A stretch of 64,000 bases of DNA from Cryptomeria japonica. Taxonomy: Eukaryota; Streptophyta; Pinopsida; Cupressales; Cupressaceae. Positions 24,799 to 36,489 of this stretch are shown here, in pieces (within the stretch, counting starts at the first letter, position 1; each line of letters begins with the position of its first letter). The position numbers were made by a program, and so were the translations under genes. Where the stretch lies: contig NC_081414.1 in NCBI RefSeq assembly GCF_030272615.1, positions 305,495,164 through 305,559,163 on the forward strand, given 5' to 3'. The notes beneath the pieces were generated by a model. That model ran no database searches, was not told the DNA's origin, and saw only the letters and a list, made by a program, of their open reading frames with translations.

Positions 24799-25090
24799 TA
24801 AAAGCAGTGGAGCAATACTACAACATACAAAAATAGATTTTATTGATTCATTACGAAAAAATTGCATTGCCTCTTTATTTATAAAACACCTAATTCAAAA
24901 TCTAAATCAAGAAACCAAATACAAATGGAGCATTACAACCCACTCGAATCAAGACATGGACAAAAAGTGAAATAATGTGGACGATAATTAAACACAAATT
25001 TAGGAAATGTCAAAACCATACTTGAATGGATATTGCAGTTTCATCGCAACTACTTCAACCTAGACTAGCAAAAATTAATTTCTTCCAACA
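24799..25090 (-). repeat. 5' LTR of short-LTR element
   Basis: 292 bp, aligned with 16387-16680. It begins TAAAAGCAGTGG (TG decayed to TA) and ends TTTCTTCCAACA, followed by the TSD TTAAA at 25091-25095. Confidence 0.8.
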
Positions 25091-25095
25091 TTAAA

Positions 25096-26465
25096 ACTCT
25101 AAAGTAGGAAAAAATATTGTATACAAAATATGTTACAACTTGTATGTGGAAATCTTCTATGCGAGCTTTTCAAGCCACATGGGCATAATTATATCAATCA
25201 GAGATACATATCTTTCATGTAAAACTACCCCACAACTTAATCACTCAAATCAACTTGATTAGATCATGGACAATTTTTTTAATATTAATCACACAATAAA
25301 CCAAAGATTACATGCAACTGTATTTAAAAAAAAAAGCACACCATATAAATTGAACTAACAAATTAAGATCCGAGGCCACTTTTATACCATCTAGGAAGAG
25401 CAAATAATTCAAAATAAATGGCTAGTGTTGGTAAGATAAGATATTAAAGAAAGTATATAATTTTCAATGAGATACCTAAAACATATTAAAAGATGGATTA
25501 AGGAAGTTACAATATGGTGAACAATTTATAGCAAGTGCATTTTCACTAGAATAACAACTCCTATCTAGAATAGTAGCAAGTGGTCACATGCAATATTGGA
25601 CACCAAATAAATGTTATCCTAACAAGACAATATCAAATAGTAAACTTAACTAGAATGAATATTTTAGATCTAGAATATTCTACACTAACAAAATATGCAT
25701 GAAGAACTAGAAATGATCATGTCTTAGGAATGAATAGTTTAAGTGTTGGAGACCACACATTCTGGTCTCTATCACATGTTTTCTTGCAATATCTCATAAA
25801 CACTAAGGAAAATTCAAAATATTTTAATGAATGTATATTTTCATGGGACCCTGTTGTGGATATACTTAGTACCATTGATTATATTGATAATCCTTTGAAT
25901 GAATATGTTATCAAAGTGGAACTTTCTTATTAGGAAAGTACTGAATATCCTAATGAGATAGAGATATCTTGTCTTGATTCTCCTATTTCAACACCTCTAG
26001 AATTGGAATATCTTCTACAACCTCCAAAACATATTATATCTAGTATGAATAGATCCTTGTGTCGATGATGGTCACATGTGACTACCCTATGGCCCCTACT
26101 ATGCTCTAGACCTTTGTCCCTAATATTGATACTATTGGGTTTTTCTTTGAAATCCTATAGTAAGTCTAAATTCTCCTTTGAAGGATGGGGAGGCCTATGG
26201 ACACTTTAGTCCCTTGATCAATGTTACAAACCTCTCTCATGCCTCTTGTGTCCTCCCATGTACCTCCTTTTCCATAAGAGACTTTGTCATAGCAACCCTA
26301 AAGTCATTTGGATTGGCCATGTGTAGGAAAACTGAAATTTTGGGCTTTCCACCCCTAGTAATGAAATAATTGACAAGTAACTTGTCTTGAATGTAATCTA
26401 CAAACTACAAGAACTCCAAAAACTCTCATGTTGAACCACTACAAAACCTCATTATGTAAATTGTG
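25096..26465. other. Decayed gypsy interior without a clear frame
   Basis: It lies between the short-LTR element and a gag remnant. Open stretches on the plus strand at 25730-25933 and 26178-26369 have no recognised match; the second is antisense to the expected gag C-terminal region. Position relative to the intact gypsy suggests this is the 3' part of the old gag with an extra insertion or expansion. Confidence 0.4.
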
Positions 26466-26469
26466 AAAC

Positions 26470-26760
26470 TCATCTATGCATCTCTATCAAAAATATTTTG
26501 AAATAGAACACACTTTGAAGCACTCCAAAATGGTATCCCATGAGAGGGTTTCCAATGTGAGTTGGTGCATTTTATCCTCCCAGTACCACAAGGTGGAAGC
26601 AAGTCCTCTCAAAACTTGCATTGCAAATTATGCCTTTAGGTTGCTCACATATAGATGCAACCCAAAGCAAAAGTCCAAGCTAAGTAACCAATACTTAGCC
26701 TCAACCCCATTTGTGGATCTTAAAAATGTAGAGGATTGGAGATGAAGCAACTCTCGAATA
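26470..26760 (-). pseudogene. Gypsy gag fragment
   Basis: On the minus strand the blocks LKA-stop-FAMQVLRGLASTLWYWE, HQLTLETLSWDTILECF and RCIDEFHN follow in order. They match LKA-stop-VAIHLLRVTASTWWRQEE, LTWEIFIERF and RRIDEFHD in the gag of the gypsy at 35156-49085. Stops and frame changes are present. Together with the primer site near 27220 and the protease at 15870-16300 it defines an old minus-strand chromovirus-like element. Confidence 0.75.
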
Positions 26761-27207
26761 TGATCCTTTGGCTCATGACATGTGCTTTCTATAGTCTATA
26801 CCTCTTGTATTTATGCATGATGAGGCTAGGTCATGTGTATTGATCAATCTTCTATCTCCTCTATGTGTATTTTCCCAAATTCAAGGCGAACTCCTAATAA
26901 GCTCCCAAGATGCAAGTATATGCTCCTATACTACAAGTGGATCCTCATGAGGTGCCTTTGTTATGGGTGAAAACCTATCCTGTATCACACCTATCAAATT
27001 CTATAAGGCTTGTAAGATTTGAGGTCCATACTTGGGCTACTCATCTTGGTGAAAACTCTCAAAGTGATATGACTCTTCTTGTCCCTCATGTGAATGTGCT
27101 CCTCTTGAAGCACTATGGGATGGATGATCCATCCTCATTGTGTGTGGCATCATATAATCCCAAATTAAGTTTAATTAAGTGCATGTTAAATTCAACCCAA
27201 ATTTTCT

Positions 27208-27235
27208 AGTGTATGAAACCAATCTTTGATACCAA
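27208..27235 (-). other. Primer binding site of the decayed gypsy
   Basis: The minus strand reads TTGGTATCAAAGATTGG and then TTTCATACACTAG. The intact gypsy has TTGGTATCAAAGCAAGG followed by TTTCCAACACTAG, so the two are homologous through the leader. The 5' LTR of the old element should start at about 27236. Confidence 0.75.
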
Positions 27236-28200
27236 TATCATGCTCTCATTGGGACACAACACAAACCTTAAAAATTGGAACACATGCTAAATGTCTCTAA
27301 TATCTACTCACATATGAACAAAATTAGATCCACCATGTGCACCTAAGGGTGGCACATAGGCACCACCACATTAGGCATGTTTCCTAGAAGGTGGCGAGAG
27401 GAAAAAAATGAAGTGAATGCGGAGATTCTAGTATGTTTACTTTAAGATGATGACTAACCTATTTGGGCATGGTATTTGGCAAACACAAACACCTTAAGAG
27501 AATGACTGACTAGTGGATCTTGGATTTTCTCGCATGGAGGATTATGGCTCTAGTCAAGTCCAACTATATGGATTATGGGAGAGTAGTACCCTTATTCTAG
27601 AGAGCCTTACCCGGTTCTAGACACAACTTTCTCGAAGTAGTCCTCAACTAATTAGGGAGTTATATCCATAGAGAATACAATATTGATTCTAGGAAGGAAG
27701 TTCTAGAAGGTCTAATCGACCCCTTCCATACATTGTAGTTTCTCAGACCCCTACAATTCTATGGGTGGAATTCCCCTTCAATAGATAGTAGTTGTTTCCA
27801 CAATCGGTCAGTATCCCACAAGAATGTAGACATAACTAGCATGTATAAAAGAAAAAATTGTAGAATCTCTTGAAAGGAATGATTTAATTTTTTGCATGAT
27901 GAAATTAAGGTGAAGAATCTACCTGCACTGGTTTGCAATTGGTTCTAGTCCAATTGACTTGAGAACAAGAATGAACTATTGTTTTCACGTGGTTTGAAAC
28001 TGGATTTTTTGGGGCATAAACTAATGGTTTACACATTGCATCTTCTTCAGTTCCATGTCCACCTATTGCAACTAGAATTCCTCCCCCCTGACCCAGTTTG
28101 AACAGTGGGTTCCCTGCCTGCTTATTCTAGCAAGCTGATTAATTTAATGGGAGGAGATATACAATTTACTAAAAAATCAGTAAATGATGTTTGCAATGCA
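27236..28200 (-). repeat. Probable 5' LTR of the decayed gypsy
   Basis: It is placed by the adjacent primer site. It begins TATCATGCTCTCATTGG, and no coding sequence is visible. The far end and the partner LTR could not be identified, and the right border is a guess. Confidence 0.35.
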
Positions 28201-28279
28201 ACACAAGTCAGGGGTTGAAGTCTTCATGGATGTTTGCACAGGATTGCAACAATGGACAAATGACTTGCCCTCTTTTTTC

Positions 28280-28500
28280 TTTTTAAAGGAATGCCCATTA
28301 TTGTCGGAATGCCGATGAACGCGGGTACTTTTTTGAAAAAAAAACAATTTTTTTCACTAATGCCTTCTCCGTCAAAACCAAATGTCAAATTACCATTGGA
28401 ATTCCGAAGAATTCGGGCATTTAAAAAAAAAAAATCAAATTTGGTCACAATATACCTTCTCCATTGGAAACCTCTGTCGAAAATATAGACCAAATGTATA
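28280..28500. repeat. Second cluster of TCGGAATTCCGA-type palindromes
   Basis: The motifs GTCGGAATGCCGA, TTGGAATTCCGAAGAATTCGG and CTGTCGAAAATA recall the cluster at 10640-11060. If both belong to one CACTA element, they would be its two subterminal regions, now about 17 kb apart because of nested insertions. The apparent protein frames across it are low-complexity. Confidence 0.4.
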
Positions 28501-28589
28501 AGTGCAACCACTAATATCACTCTTGAAAATCTCATCTCAAGAACACAAGTGATCACATAAAAAGAGAAAGAGCACACATCATATATGAA

Positions 28590-29165
28590 CTACAAATAGA
28601 AAATCTATAAGCTCATGAGAAGAAAAGAGAGAGTATGGATACACATTCTAGATGTGTTTTTCTAGGTGATCCATGGGAATAAGAGTGAGAAAACAAATTG
28701 ATACACATTATAGATGTGTTTTACTAGGTGGTCCATGTTTGGGAGGAGAGCAGGAATAGTCTAGTTGTGTTATGCTAGTTCCACTCATCCTCGTGCATGT
28801 GTTCAAGTGATGTTTGGTTTCAAGTGTTAAGCATCTCTTATAAGAGGTTTTTTTCTCTAGTTTTGAGAATTCAACAAACTGTGTAAGACATGAAATGAAA
28901 ATGCAAATGTGTGTTTGGTATTGGGAACATCTTGTGTAAGAGTTGTTTGCTCTAGTTTTGAATATGTGTAAGTTCATGTAAGAGAAATATATGTCTGGTT
29001 TCAAGGATATCTCATGTAAGAGATTTTTTTCTTTGTTTTCAAGAATGTGCACCTCGTATAAGACATAAATGTTGTGTCTAGTTTTGGGAATTCAAAGCAT
29101 ATCCTATAAGAGTTTGTTTTCTTTGGTTTCAATAATGAACACCCCATTTAAGAAATGAAAAAATA
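28590..29165. repeat. Degenerate tandem repeats, about 85-100-bp unit
   Basis: A first pair repeats TACACATTCTAGATGTGTTTT about 65 bp apart (near 28640 and 28703). From about 28805 to 29165 four to five units share GGTTTCAAG, TATCTCATGTAAGAG, TTTTTTTCT and GTTTTGAGAAT, with alternating 'TGTAAGAG' and 'TATAAGA' words. The units are diverged, and the frame at 28708-29052 simply reads through them. Confidence 0.7.
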
Positions 29166-29169
29166 TAGT

Positions 29170-30340
29170 ACAAAGAAGGTGATATGTATGTCCCCCCCTT
29201 AATACATCAACATAGCACTATTTTGATGTCTTAAGGAAGCTAGAAACAAGGATACCCACCTTCAACACCAAGGATATATTATCTTAGGCAACAATGTTCA
29301 TAAATCCAAGCTAAAGATGCAATACTCTTACAATCAAGGATAATATATTTGAAAAAGAGATATCTTGCAACAAGTGTAAAGAGGATCCTTGGAGGAGAAG
29401 AGATATTTTCTTGAAATAAATTACCTCCAAGAGGAGTTTCTCTAAACAAACATAAAATCTCCTACCAAAAGAAGGGAAGGATAACAAGAATGCCTACCTT
29501 CCTCCTATTGCTAGGTGAAATGGATTTTTGGTGAAGGATGACACAATTTTGACCCAATGGGAGGGGTAAGTTTATTATAGATATAGATTGCCAAGTGAAA
29601 AATAGGTTGTAGTCAATAATACACACCTATTGCATAAGAGAGGATCCTTGAGAAAACAAACAACTTCACACAAGGAATAATATCAAATAATAAGAAAACA
29701 CCACTCAACAAAGGAAAAGTCGACCCATAGAAAGGATAAGAGAGATATCAATACACCCTAAGGGACAATTAGAAGGATTACACAACCTCTAAGGAGAGAG
29801 TATACATAAGAAAATGGTCAATGTACTCACATGAAGGAATATTCCATGCAAGAAAAGACATCAAGATATGAAAAATTCAACTCTAAAGAAGAGGTAATAT
29901 TCAAATAAGGAAAGATTAAGACTAAGGATCACACACTCCCTTAAGGAGAGATTTAGTCATAAGAGACATGCCATTCCGTGTAAGAAAGGACATCAAAGTA
30001 TGAAAAATGAAACCCCTAAAGGGAATAGTGAAACCTTAGATAGAGAGAAGAAATAGGATAAGATTCTTTCCCCCCAAGCATAAAGGCAAGAATGAATTAT
30101 GTTTCTACCCCAAGATGATTGTAATTGAAAAAGAATCACCTCTTATGAGAAAGAACCCCTAATTAAGTTAACTACTAGTGTCATAGGGTGAGGAGAAACA
30201 TGAAGAGTGAATGGAGTGCTAAGGAAATACCTCTTCACCAAGGAAGAGTGCAAGATTAGTTGTAAGAGCTATGTGAGACCTATCATATAGGTCTTGAAAA
30301 AATGTTTTAAAAGCTTTACATTTCCCAAGAGAATGAGAAT
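29170..30340. other. Non-coding, purine-rich internal sequence
   Basis: No gene is recognisable. The plus strand is AAGGA/AAGAGA-rich (for example AAGGAGAG, AAGAAAGGACATC). It lies downstream of the family A gag fragment on the minus strand and is probably internal sequence of that element. Confidence 0.4.
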
Positions 30341-30342
30341 AT

Positions 30343-31505
30343 CTACAATGAAAAAGACAATGTGTGCATCACTTTTCTTATGTGTAGAATTGTGATTATT
30401 TTTAATGAAAGAAAAGACAACATTCTTATCATACTTAAATCTCCAAAGATTATAGTAGCTAATTTCTCTGGGTCATGAATGAGATTAAGTCTTGTCTCTT
30501 GTGATGTAGGACAAGGGTTTTTAGAAGAAGAGGGATTTTCATCTATGATTTTAATAGTTCTATTATCAACTAGTTCTTGCATACTTTTTTAAAAATCCAG
30601 ACAATCATTAGCATGATGGTCATGAGTTTGATGAAATGAACAAAAAGGAGTGTTTGAAGAAGAAGCACCTATTGATGGAAGATAGGTTCTATGTCTTTAA
30701 AGATACTAAAAGTTTTGAATTATAATGAGATCTTCCATAGGTGAATGATTAGAATTCCCTAGCCCTTCGGTACTAGTTTGTGTAGGAGGGTTTATAGGGA
30801 CTTTGATTCCTTGTTCAAAATTTTCAAGTCCTTGCCCTCTAAAACCTTGTTTTGATATTATGTTAAGGTCAATCCTATAATAATGTTTTAATTGAGAAGG
30901 ATTATTATTAATTAATCTCTTTAAAAAAATTATTGTAAGTGTACTTGGAAGGAACACATGGAAAAGTAGATGAAGAAGGAATATATTGTGTAGGAAGATT
31001 ATCCTTTCTATCATCATGCATATCTTCTTTGATAGGTTGGGAAGGAAGATCCTTATCATCTAAGGCCTCATCTCTTACTTAATGTTATGTGGGGAGGTAT
31101 ATCATGATTGAAATTCATAACATAATCTTCTCTCCTAATTTTTTGATGGTTAAGATAAGCTCTAGGAGAATAAGGGGGATATAGAGAGATTGAAACACCA
31201 ATATTTTGACCTTTCCCCCCTTGTGCTAGGGTATGTGTATGAGAAGAAGATGGTTCCATGTTTCTCTTCAATTTTTGCTCTCCATTAGAGAGATCATTGA
31301 TAGGAGTATTAGCTCTTTCTTCATTCACATGAGATACCCTAGGAGAGGTACAAGTATTAGGTTTTTCATTAGCATCTATAGGATTAGGATCTACAAAATA
31401 TTTTATGTTATCTACATATGTAATACATTTTTCTAAAAATATCACCATAAAACAACATGAATCATAGATAAAAGCTTTGTGATTTAATTGATTAATAGGA
31501 AGCAA
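30343..31505 (-). pseudogene. Gypsy family A gag fragment
   Basis: Three frame segments follow each other on the minus strand (31505-31068, 31059-30706, 30690-30343). The first has SLYPPYSPRAYLNHQK. The last has a CxxH-type knuckle, FCSFHQTHDHHANDC, then KSMQELVDNRTIKIIDENP and NPCPTSQETRLNLIHD. This order (knuckle with NDC/EDC, then a QELIDN-like helix) is typical of the gag C terminus of Tat/Athila-like gypsy elements. Stops and frameshifts separate the segments. No protease or polymerase follows, so the element is either truncated or non-autonomous. The knuckle would bind element RNA. Confidence 0.65.
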
Positions 31506-32040
31506 TTTGGAAATTCTAAAAAATGCAATATCCCAAAGTGCTATGAATCAAAAGAACCAAAGTGTAGTGAGATAAACCATTATCCAACACATGATTATGA
31601 TAAATATAAGTGAAAAGTAATGTAATAATATGTGAAATTCAAAATAAACTAGATCTATTAAGTTTCATTACGAATGTCTAAGATCAGATATACAAACAAA
31701 AGTTACAAATTATGTACCCCACAAACCAAAATAAATTAGGGTTTTTATGAATTTAACCTCTAAATTTATTTAATTTGATTAAAAAATAAGATCTATGAAA
31801 GAAAAATTTAAAATTAAAATGCTCCCAAATCATATTTGAGATAATTAATTTAAAATAAGCAACCCACACGTTCAATTTTAAAATTATATATTAGAGTTTG
31901 TGCGAATTTAACCTCTAAATTTATGTAATTTAATTAAAAATTAAACTTGTAAATGTAAATTTGAATTTGAAATTGCATAAACAATCATATCTAAGAACTT
32001 AAATTATAAATAAGGGTTTAAGGAGTCAGGTTCACCAAAA
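31506..32040 (-). other. 5' leader and primer site of gypsy family A
   Basis: AT-rich leader with two copies of a GAATTTAACCTCTAAATTTAT-like word (near 31748 and 31901). These are the reverse complement of the leader repeats at 61850-62830. Next to the LTR the minus strand reads TGGTGAACCTGACTCC (32022-32037), a plausible primer binding site, followed by AAA and the LTR edge. I cannot name the tRNA. Confidence 0.6.
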
Positions 32041-33222
32041 TGTAATGGGTAAAAATTAGGGTTTCAACCAATAAATGTGATTAAATAGCTAATTTTGCTT
32101 AATTACTATCACATTAGGGAAATATAGGAATTTGATAGATCTAAGACTAATAGACCTAGATTTTGATTTCATTCTAGGCCTCCTCAATGGGGCTCTTCTT
32201 ACCCTTGAATTGAATTCTATTCTTTGAATTGTAAATGATTAGGGTGAAATGGTGAATTATTGAAGAGATTGGGCATAAATAGTGAGCTACAGTAATCACA
32301 TGGAGCCAAAAACCTGAATATGGTCAAAGGAATATGATTCAGATCCACTCCCTAAATTTTTTCCTAGATTGTCGGGACCATGGTGTAGGTGGTCGCCATG
32401 GTCATCCTAACTTTTCGACATCTAAAAGGGAACCTATTCATCTCTATGAATCCTTTCATTCCTCTGAAATGCAACTCTATACCTATTCCTGCACATAGTG
32501 AAAAGGGGAAATTTGGTGGGTAGGGGTTTTCCTAAGTCAAACCTTGGTTTAGGATTTAACCTTGAATGAATAAATGCAAATATTGAAATAAATACTAGAA
32601 AGCTATAACTCAGATTTGGAATTATTGATGATGATTTTTTGTTCTTTGAATGTAATCACATATGTTGTATGAAATGACATGAACATGACAAAACCCTAAT
32701 CACACACACATGATTGCATGTGAATGATGTAATTTTTCTTCATAATGGTTGAATGAAGAATATGAATCCTTGAAGATCTATGAAAATGCTTGATGATGAA
32801 TGCTTCATGGATGCAAGAGATTGATTTCTTGATGTCTTAGAATTCCTTAGATTAAATTAGGTTGAATAAATTTCTTTATATAGGGATATCTAGATAAATT
32901 ACTGATTAGGATGACCTCCAATGGTCATGTAGAGCCATATAGATAAATTCCCACTAGAGAGATATTACCCCCACCCCAATTCAAATTTGGGCCGCATTGA
33001 GAGGGACCATGGCGCTAACCATGGTTCTTCTAAAAAAGGGATCAAAATAAGCCTCAGGGGAAAGGGGGACCTCACGAGGGAATCTATCAATGGGTGTTCA
33101 TGGTATCAAAACTAGAGAATAGGCACAAAATAGACCTAGATAGGCTATGGTGATAGGACATGCTAAAGTGGGGGCACAAACATGAGGTGTAAATTGGCTC
33201 GGTGATAATTTATGACACTAAT
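32041..33222 (-). repeat. 5' LTR of gypsy family A
   Basis: It starts TGTAATGGG next to the primer site. Its right part (32449-33222) is colinear with the LTR fragment at 9565-10323. The right edge TATGACACTAAT corresponds to TACGATGCTACA there, so the terminal CA is lost. Length about 1.18 kb. Confidence 0.7.
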
Positions 33223-33748
33223 AGAATATATAAAATGATTTTGTATATTATTTTCTTATACATGTTTAATATATTCTTAATTTAACTTGTTTTTTCATTT
33301 GTAAAGATGGATTGGATTCTAGACTTTCTTTCTCTAGATCATTAGGTCAGCATAATTATAAATGTTTAAAAATTTTAATAACTATTTCAAATATATTTTT
33401 GATTAAGAGAAAATCAAGTTTTGAGGGGACCTCAATCCTTGTACTATAGGTTTTGAAGTGACATGAAACTCTAAACTTTTAAAGGGATCTAAAATCCGCT
33501 TACAAAATGCTACAAAAATAAATTACATAAGCAACCATAAACCAATCTATAGTCATACACAACATACTAATCATTTAAGAACTAGTTGTAAAAAATAGAA
33601 GGCCGAAGCCATTAAATGGACTACTTAGACAATCATGAGCATATGGTTTTCTAGGTTCCCTTAAACTTAACCATGGGTTTTAACAAGCCTCCAATAACTT
33701 TCACCTCTTGAGACATAAATAAATAGTAAGCGAAGCACACTAAAATAT
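33223..33748. other. Non-coding flank of the outer element
   Basis: No gene is visible. A stretch at about 33655-33710 (TTCCCTTAAACTTAACC and GGGTTTTAACAAGCCTCC) is loosely like the sequence after the outer element at 61638-61730, but no target duplication can be defined. Confidence 0.35.
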
Positions 33749-34901
33749 TGTTGGAATCAATGAACACTGAGAGGGGGGGTAAATCAGTGTTCTACTATTT
33801 CTTAGATTAATAAATTGATTCTTAAGCCACTAGATGCAAAGACTAGAAAGTATAATGAAGAAACTGAAAAAAAATAACCACACAACCATAACACCAAAAA
33901 TTTTATGTGAAAACCCAGAAAGGGAAAAGCCATGGTGGGATTTGAACCCACAATATTATTATACTATGGCCAATAGTAGACCAATATTACAAAAGGGGAA
34001 TGCACTTGCATTGAAGCACACTGCCTAGACCTCACTGCTCAATTATAAAATATGGCTACAACCCTGGAGGACTCACTATTCTACAATTGAGATATAAAGG
34101 CAATTACAAAGTTTGAACTAGAATATAGCATCTACCAATGCCAGAAATCAGTTTCGGTTATGCACAAAATGATCCACTTCCACTGATCTAAAAATCTATT
34201 TTGTTTTGCTTTGCTGCCAAATACTAAATAAACAAAACTCAAGATGCGCATGTGAAACTATGCTCAATCGCACCTATAACAATTTCACACACACATAATC
34301 ACACCAAAATGATCACCCAGGTCCATCTTATATTTCTGCACCACCAAAAATAGATCTCTATCAAGTTGACTTCACAAGACTTCAAAACATGAAATGTGTA
34401 GTCTCTTGTCGGCTCAATCCATCACAAATTTATATTCCAAACATAAAACATGTGATCAAAGGCTTCATATGCAATAGAAAAAACTCCTCAAACACACCAC
34501 CAATCACCAAAATCATCCCTACAGTTCCGCAACACACATTACCCAATCTTCCACACAATAGCTCTGCTATTTCAAAATCACTAGATTCTAGAGTCCTTAA
34601 CTTGTACATAATTCAACAATGATTATCAGGATCATGAAGTAATCTATCTTGAACCTCTAACTAACTGCTTAGATGACCCCAACAAAAAATACTTCACCAA
34701 AATCAAGATGTGCACCATGATCTCATGCTCTACTAGTTACAATGTTCTACCTTCCAGACTTATGCCTTATGAATAAAATGACTTCCAATAAATCAATTCT
34801 ATGGATATCGAATAGGATCACTAGACTGAGTTGCCATCAATGACAACCCCTAAGTAATCTCCATGCATCTAAAATCACCAAAATAGTGTCTCTTACCAAT
34901 A
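33749..34901 (-). repeat. 3' LTR of outer element
   Basis: It starts TGTTGGAATCAATG and ends TCTTACCAATA (TA in place of CA), 1153 bp, colinear with 60481-61637. The terminal hairpin here is CACTGA/TCAGTG around a G-rich loop. A polypurine tract follows directly on its right. Confidence 0.9.
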
Positions 34902-35155
34902 ATCTCCCCCTTTGACATTCATGGCAACATTGTGAAAAATGACAAGTTCTCCAAAATTCCAAAATTATAATCAATCTGGAAACATGTACACGCAACTGAC
35001 TCCCCCTAAGAATGTGCACCATTTTTCACCACTCTCTCCCCCACCCTTTGACATCAATAGCAAGGTAGGAATCTTCCAAAAATTATATACAAAGTAATGT
35101 GTACAATGATCTACAAAAACTTTAAAATATTTGCATAAGTTACCTTCAAGGACTT
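34902..35155 (-). other. 3' internal end and polypurine tracts of outer element
   Basis: The minus strand reads GTCAAAGGGGGAGAT next to the LTR, with further tracts near 35000 (TTAGGGGGAGTC) and 35035 (AAAGGGTGGGGGAGAGAG). The final GACTT (35151-35155) is the target duplication of the gypsy insertion. Confidence 0.7.
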
Positions 35156-35878
35156 TGTCGTGCCCAAACTTTTGGGCAAAAACATAGAACAACAAATTTT
35201 TTTGAACCATATAAACTCTCAAAATAGTCTACACTATAAAGAAAACAATTGAATTTTGTCTTAACTAAGATGTAAGTGGAAATGCTTACTAACATTGGGT
35301 TAGCTAACTAACACAAAGGGTGACATTAAAAATGAGGACTAATTATTCCCTAAGAGGGTCCTCGAAATTTAATGAGTTAACTTAATTAACTTAATTAAAT
35401 TACCGCTAATTAAAGTCGAGAGAAAATTAATTGTCTAAATTGCATTTAACTTATTTTAGGCTAAATGATTAATCATGCGGATATCTTAAATCTAAAATTT
35501 TATTAATTGAGCGCACACAAAATTCCTGACTTATATTTAGCCAACAAGGTTTCAAAATTAATAATGTTATTTGCCAAATAAATCTAATTTATACTATAGC
35601 CAAGTTTAACTTCCCCCTAAATCCTTCAAATTTTGACGATTAAATAATCTGGCCAACGTTGGCCTCATAGGTTAAAAATTTGTTTAGAATAATTAATATT
35701 TCTCATTTACAAATTTTCCCCAAATTAATTTTATCTTGACGTCCCTATTTAATTAAATACAAAAATTACCTATGAAATATCCTTATTAAAAACACTTGAT
35801 AAAATTACGTCAATTATGCGATATGAGAACTATATAAAAATTAATAAAATAAAATAAAATTGGTTTTCACTTAACCTC

Positions 35879-35881
<3 letters not shown>

Positions 35882-35956
<75 letters not shown>
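35882..35956. repeat. (AT)n microsatellite
   Basis: About 37 AT units inside the gypsy 3' LTR, mirrored at 45190-45265 in the 5' LTR. Confidence 0.95.
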
Positions 35957-35959
<3 letters not shown>

Positions 35960-36489
35960 AAAATATAGCATATATATAAACTATATATATAAGCAATTTA
36001 GATAAACAAATCTATATTTAAACCTATTTATACATGTATATTCCTTTAATTAAAAGGACCAGCTATGGCCATTAAATTTTATAATGCAACTTATAAATAA
36101 CCCTAACTTATAAGTTGTAATTTAAAAAATTAATTCAAATTCCCTCTCGTTATTATTACATGCAAACCCTAACCCGAATATGGGCTAGGGTTGCATTTTT
36201 ATTATACTTTGTTATTTAAATGCTAACCCTAACCCCAAATTGGGTTAGGGTTGCATTTTTTTTTTACATCAAATATTCTCCTCTTTCTTTTCTTTATTTG
36301 TTTTTTCCCTAACCTAAAATGGGTTAGGGTTTATTATATTTTATTTTATTTTGAGTGTGTGTGTATTGTGTGTGTTGTGCAGGTTTGATGGCTATGAGGC
36401 AATGACCGAAATGGGGCTAGGTGGCGGCTGAGTGAAGGGGTGGAGGCCAAGTGGAGGGGCGGAGGCACAGTGTGGGGCTCCTCTGGATG

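Larger units (their letters stand above)
16387..25090 (-). mobile_element. Short-LTR retroelement, split by copia-1
   Basis: Two similar LTRs of about 293 bp flank a short internal region. It is bordered by a 5-bp target duplication TTAAA at 16382-16386 and 25091-25095. A polypurine tract (TTAAGGGGGAGGA, minus strand) sits inside the left LTR and a tRNA-Met-type primer site (TTGGTATCAAACC) inside the right LTR, giving minus orientation. Without the copia-1 insertion the element is about 2.0 kb with about 1.45 kb of internal sequence. No gag or pol is recognisable, so it is non-autonomous. One weak frame (about 23736-23615, KLKRVKEICNKHKG) continues into the left internal part. Confidence 0.8.

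Noticed and set aside
25730-26745. Plus-strand open frames beside the gypsy gag remnant
   Set aside because: The last is antisense to recognisable gag blocks at 26470-26760; the others have no match and sit in decayed element sequence.
10640-28500. One complete CACTA element with defined termini
   Set aside because: I found no CACTA...TAGTG ends or 3-bp duplication; only the transposase remnant and palindrome clusters support it.
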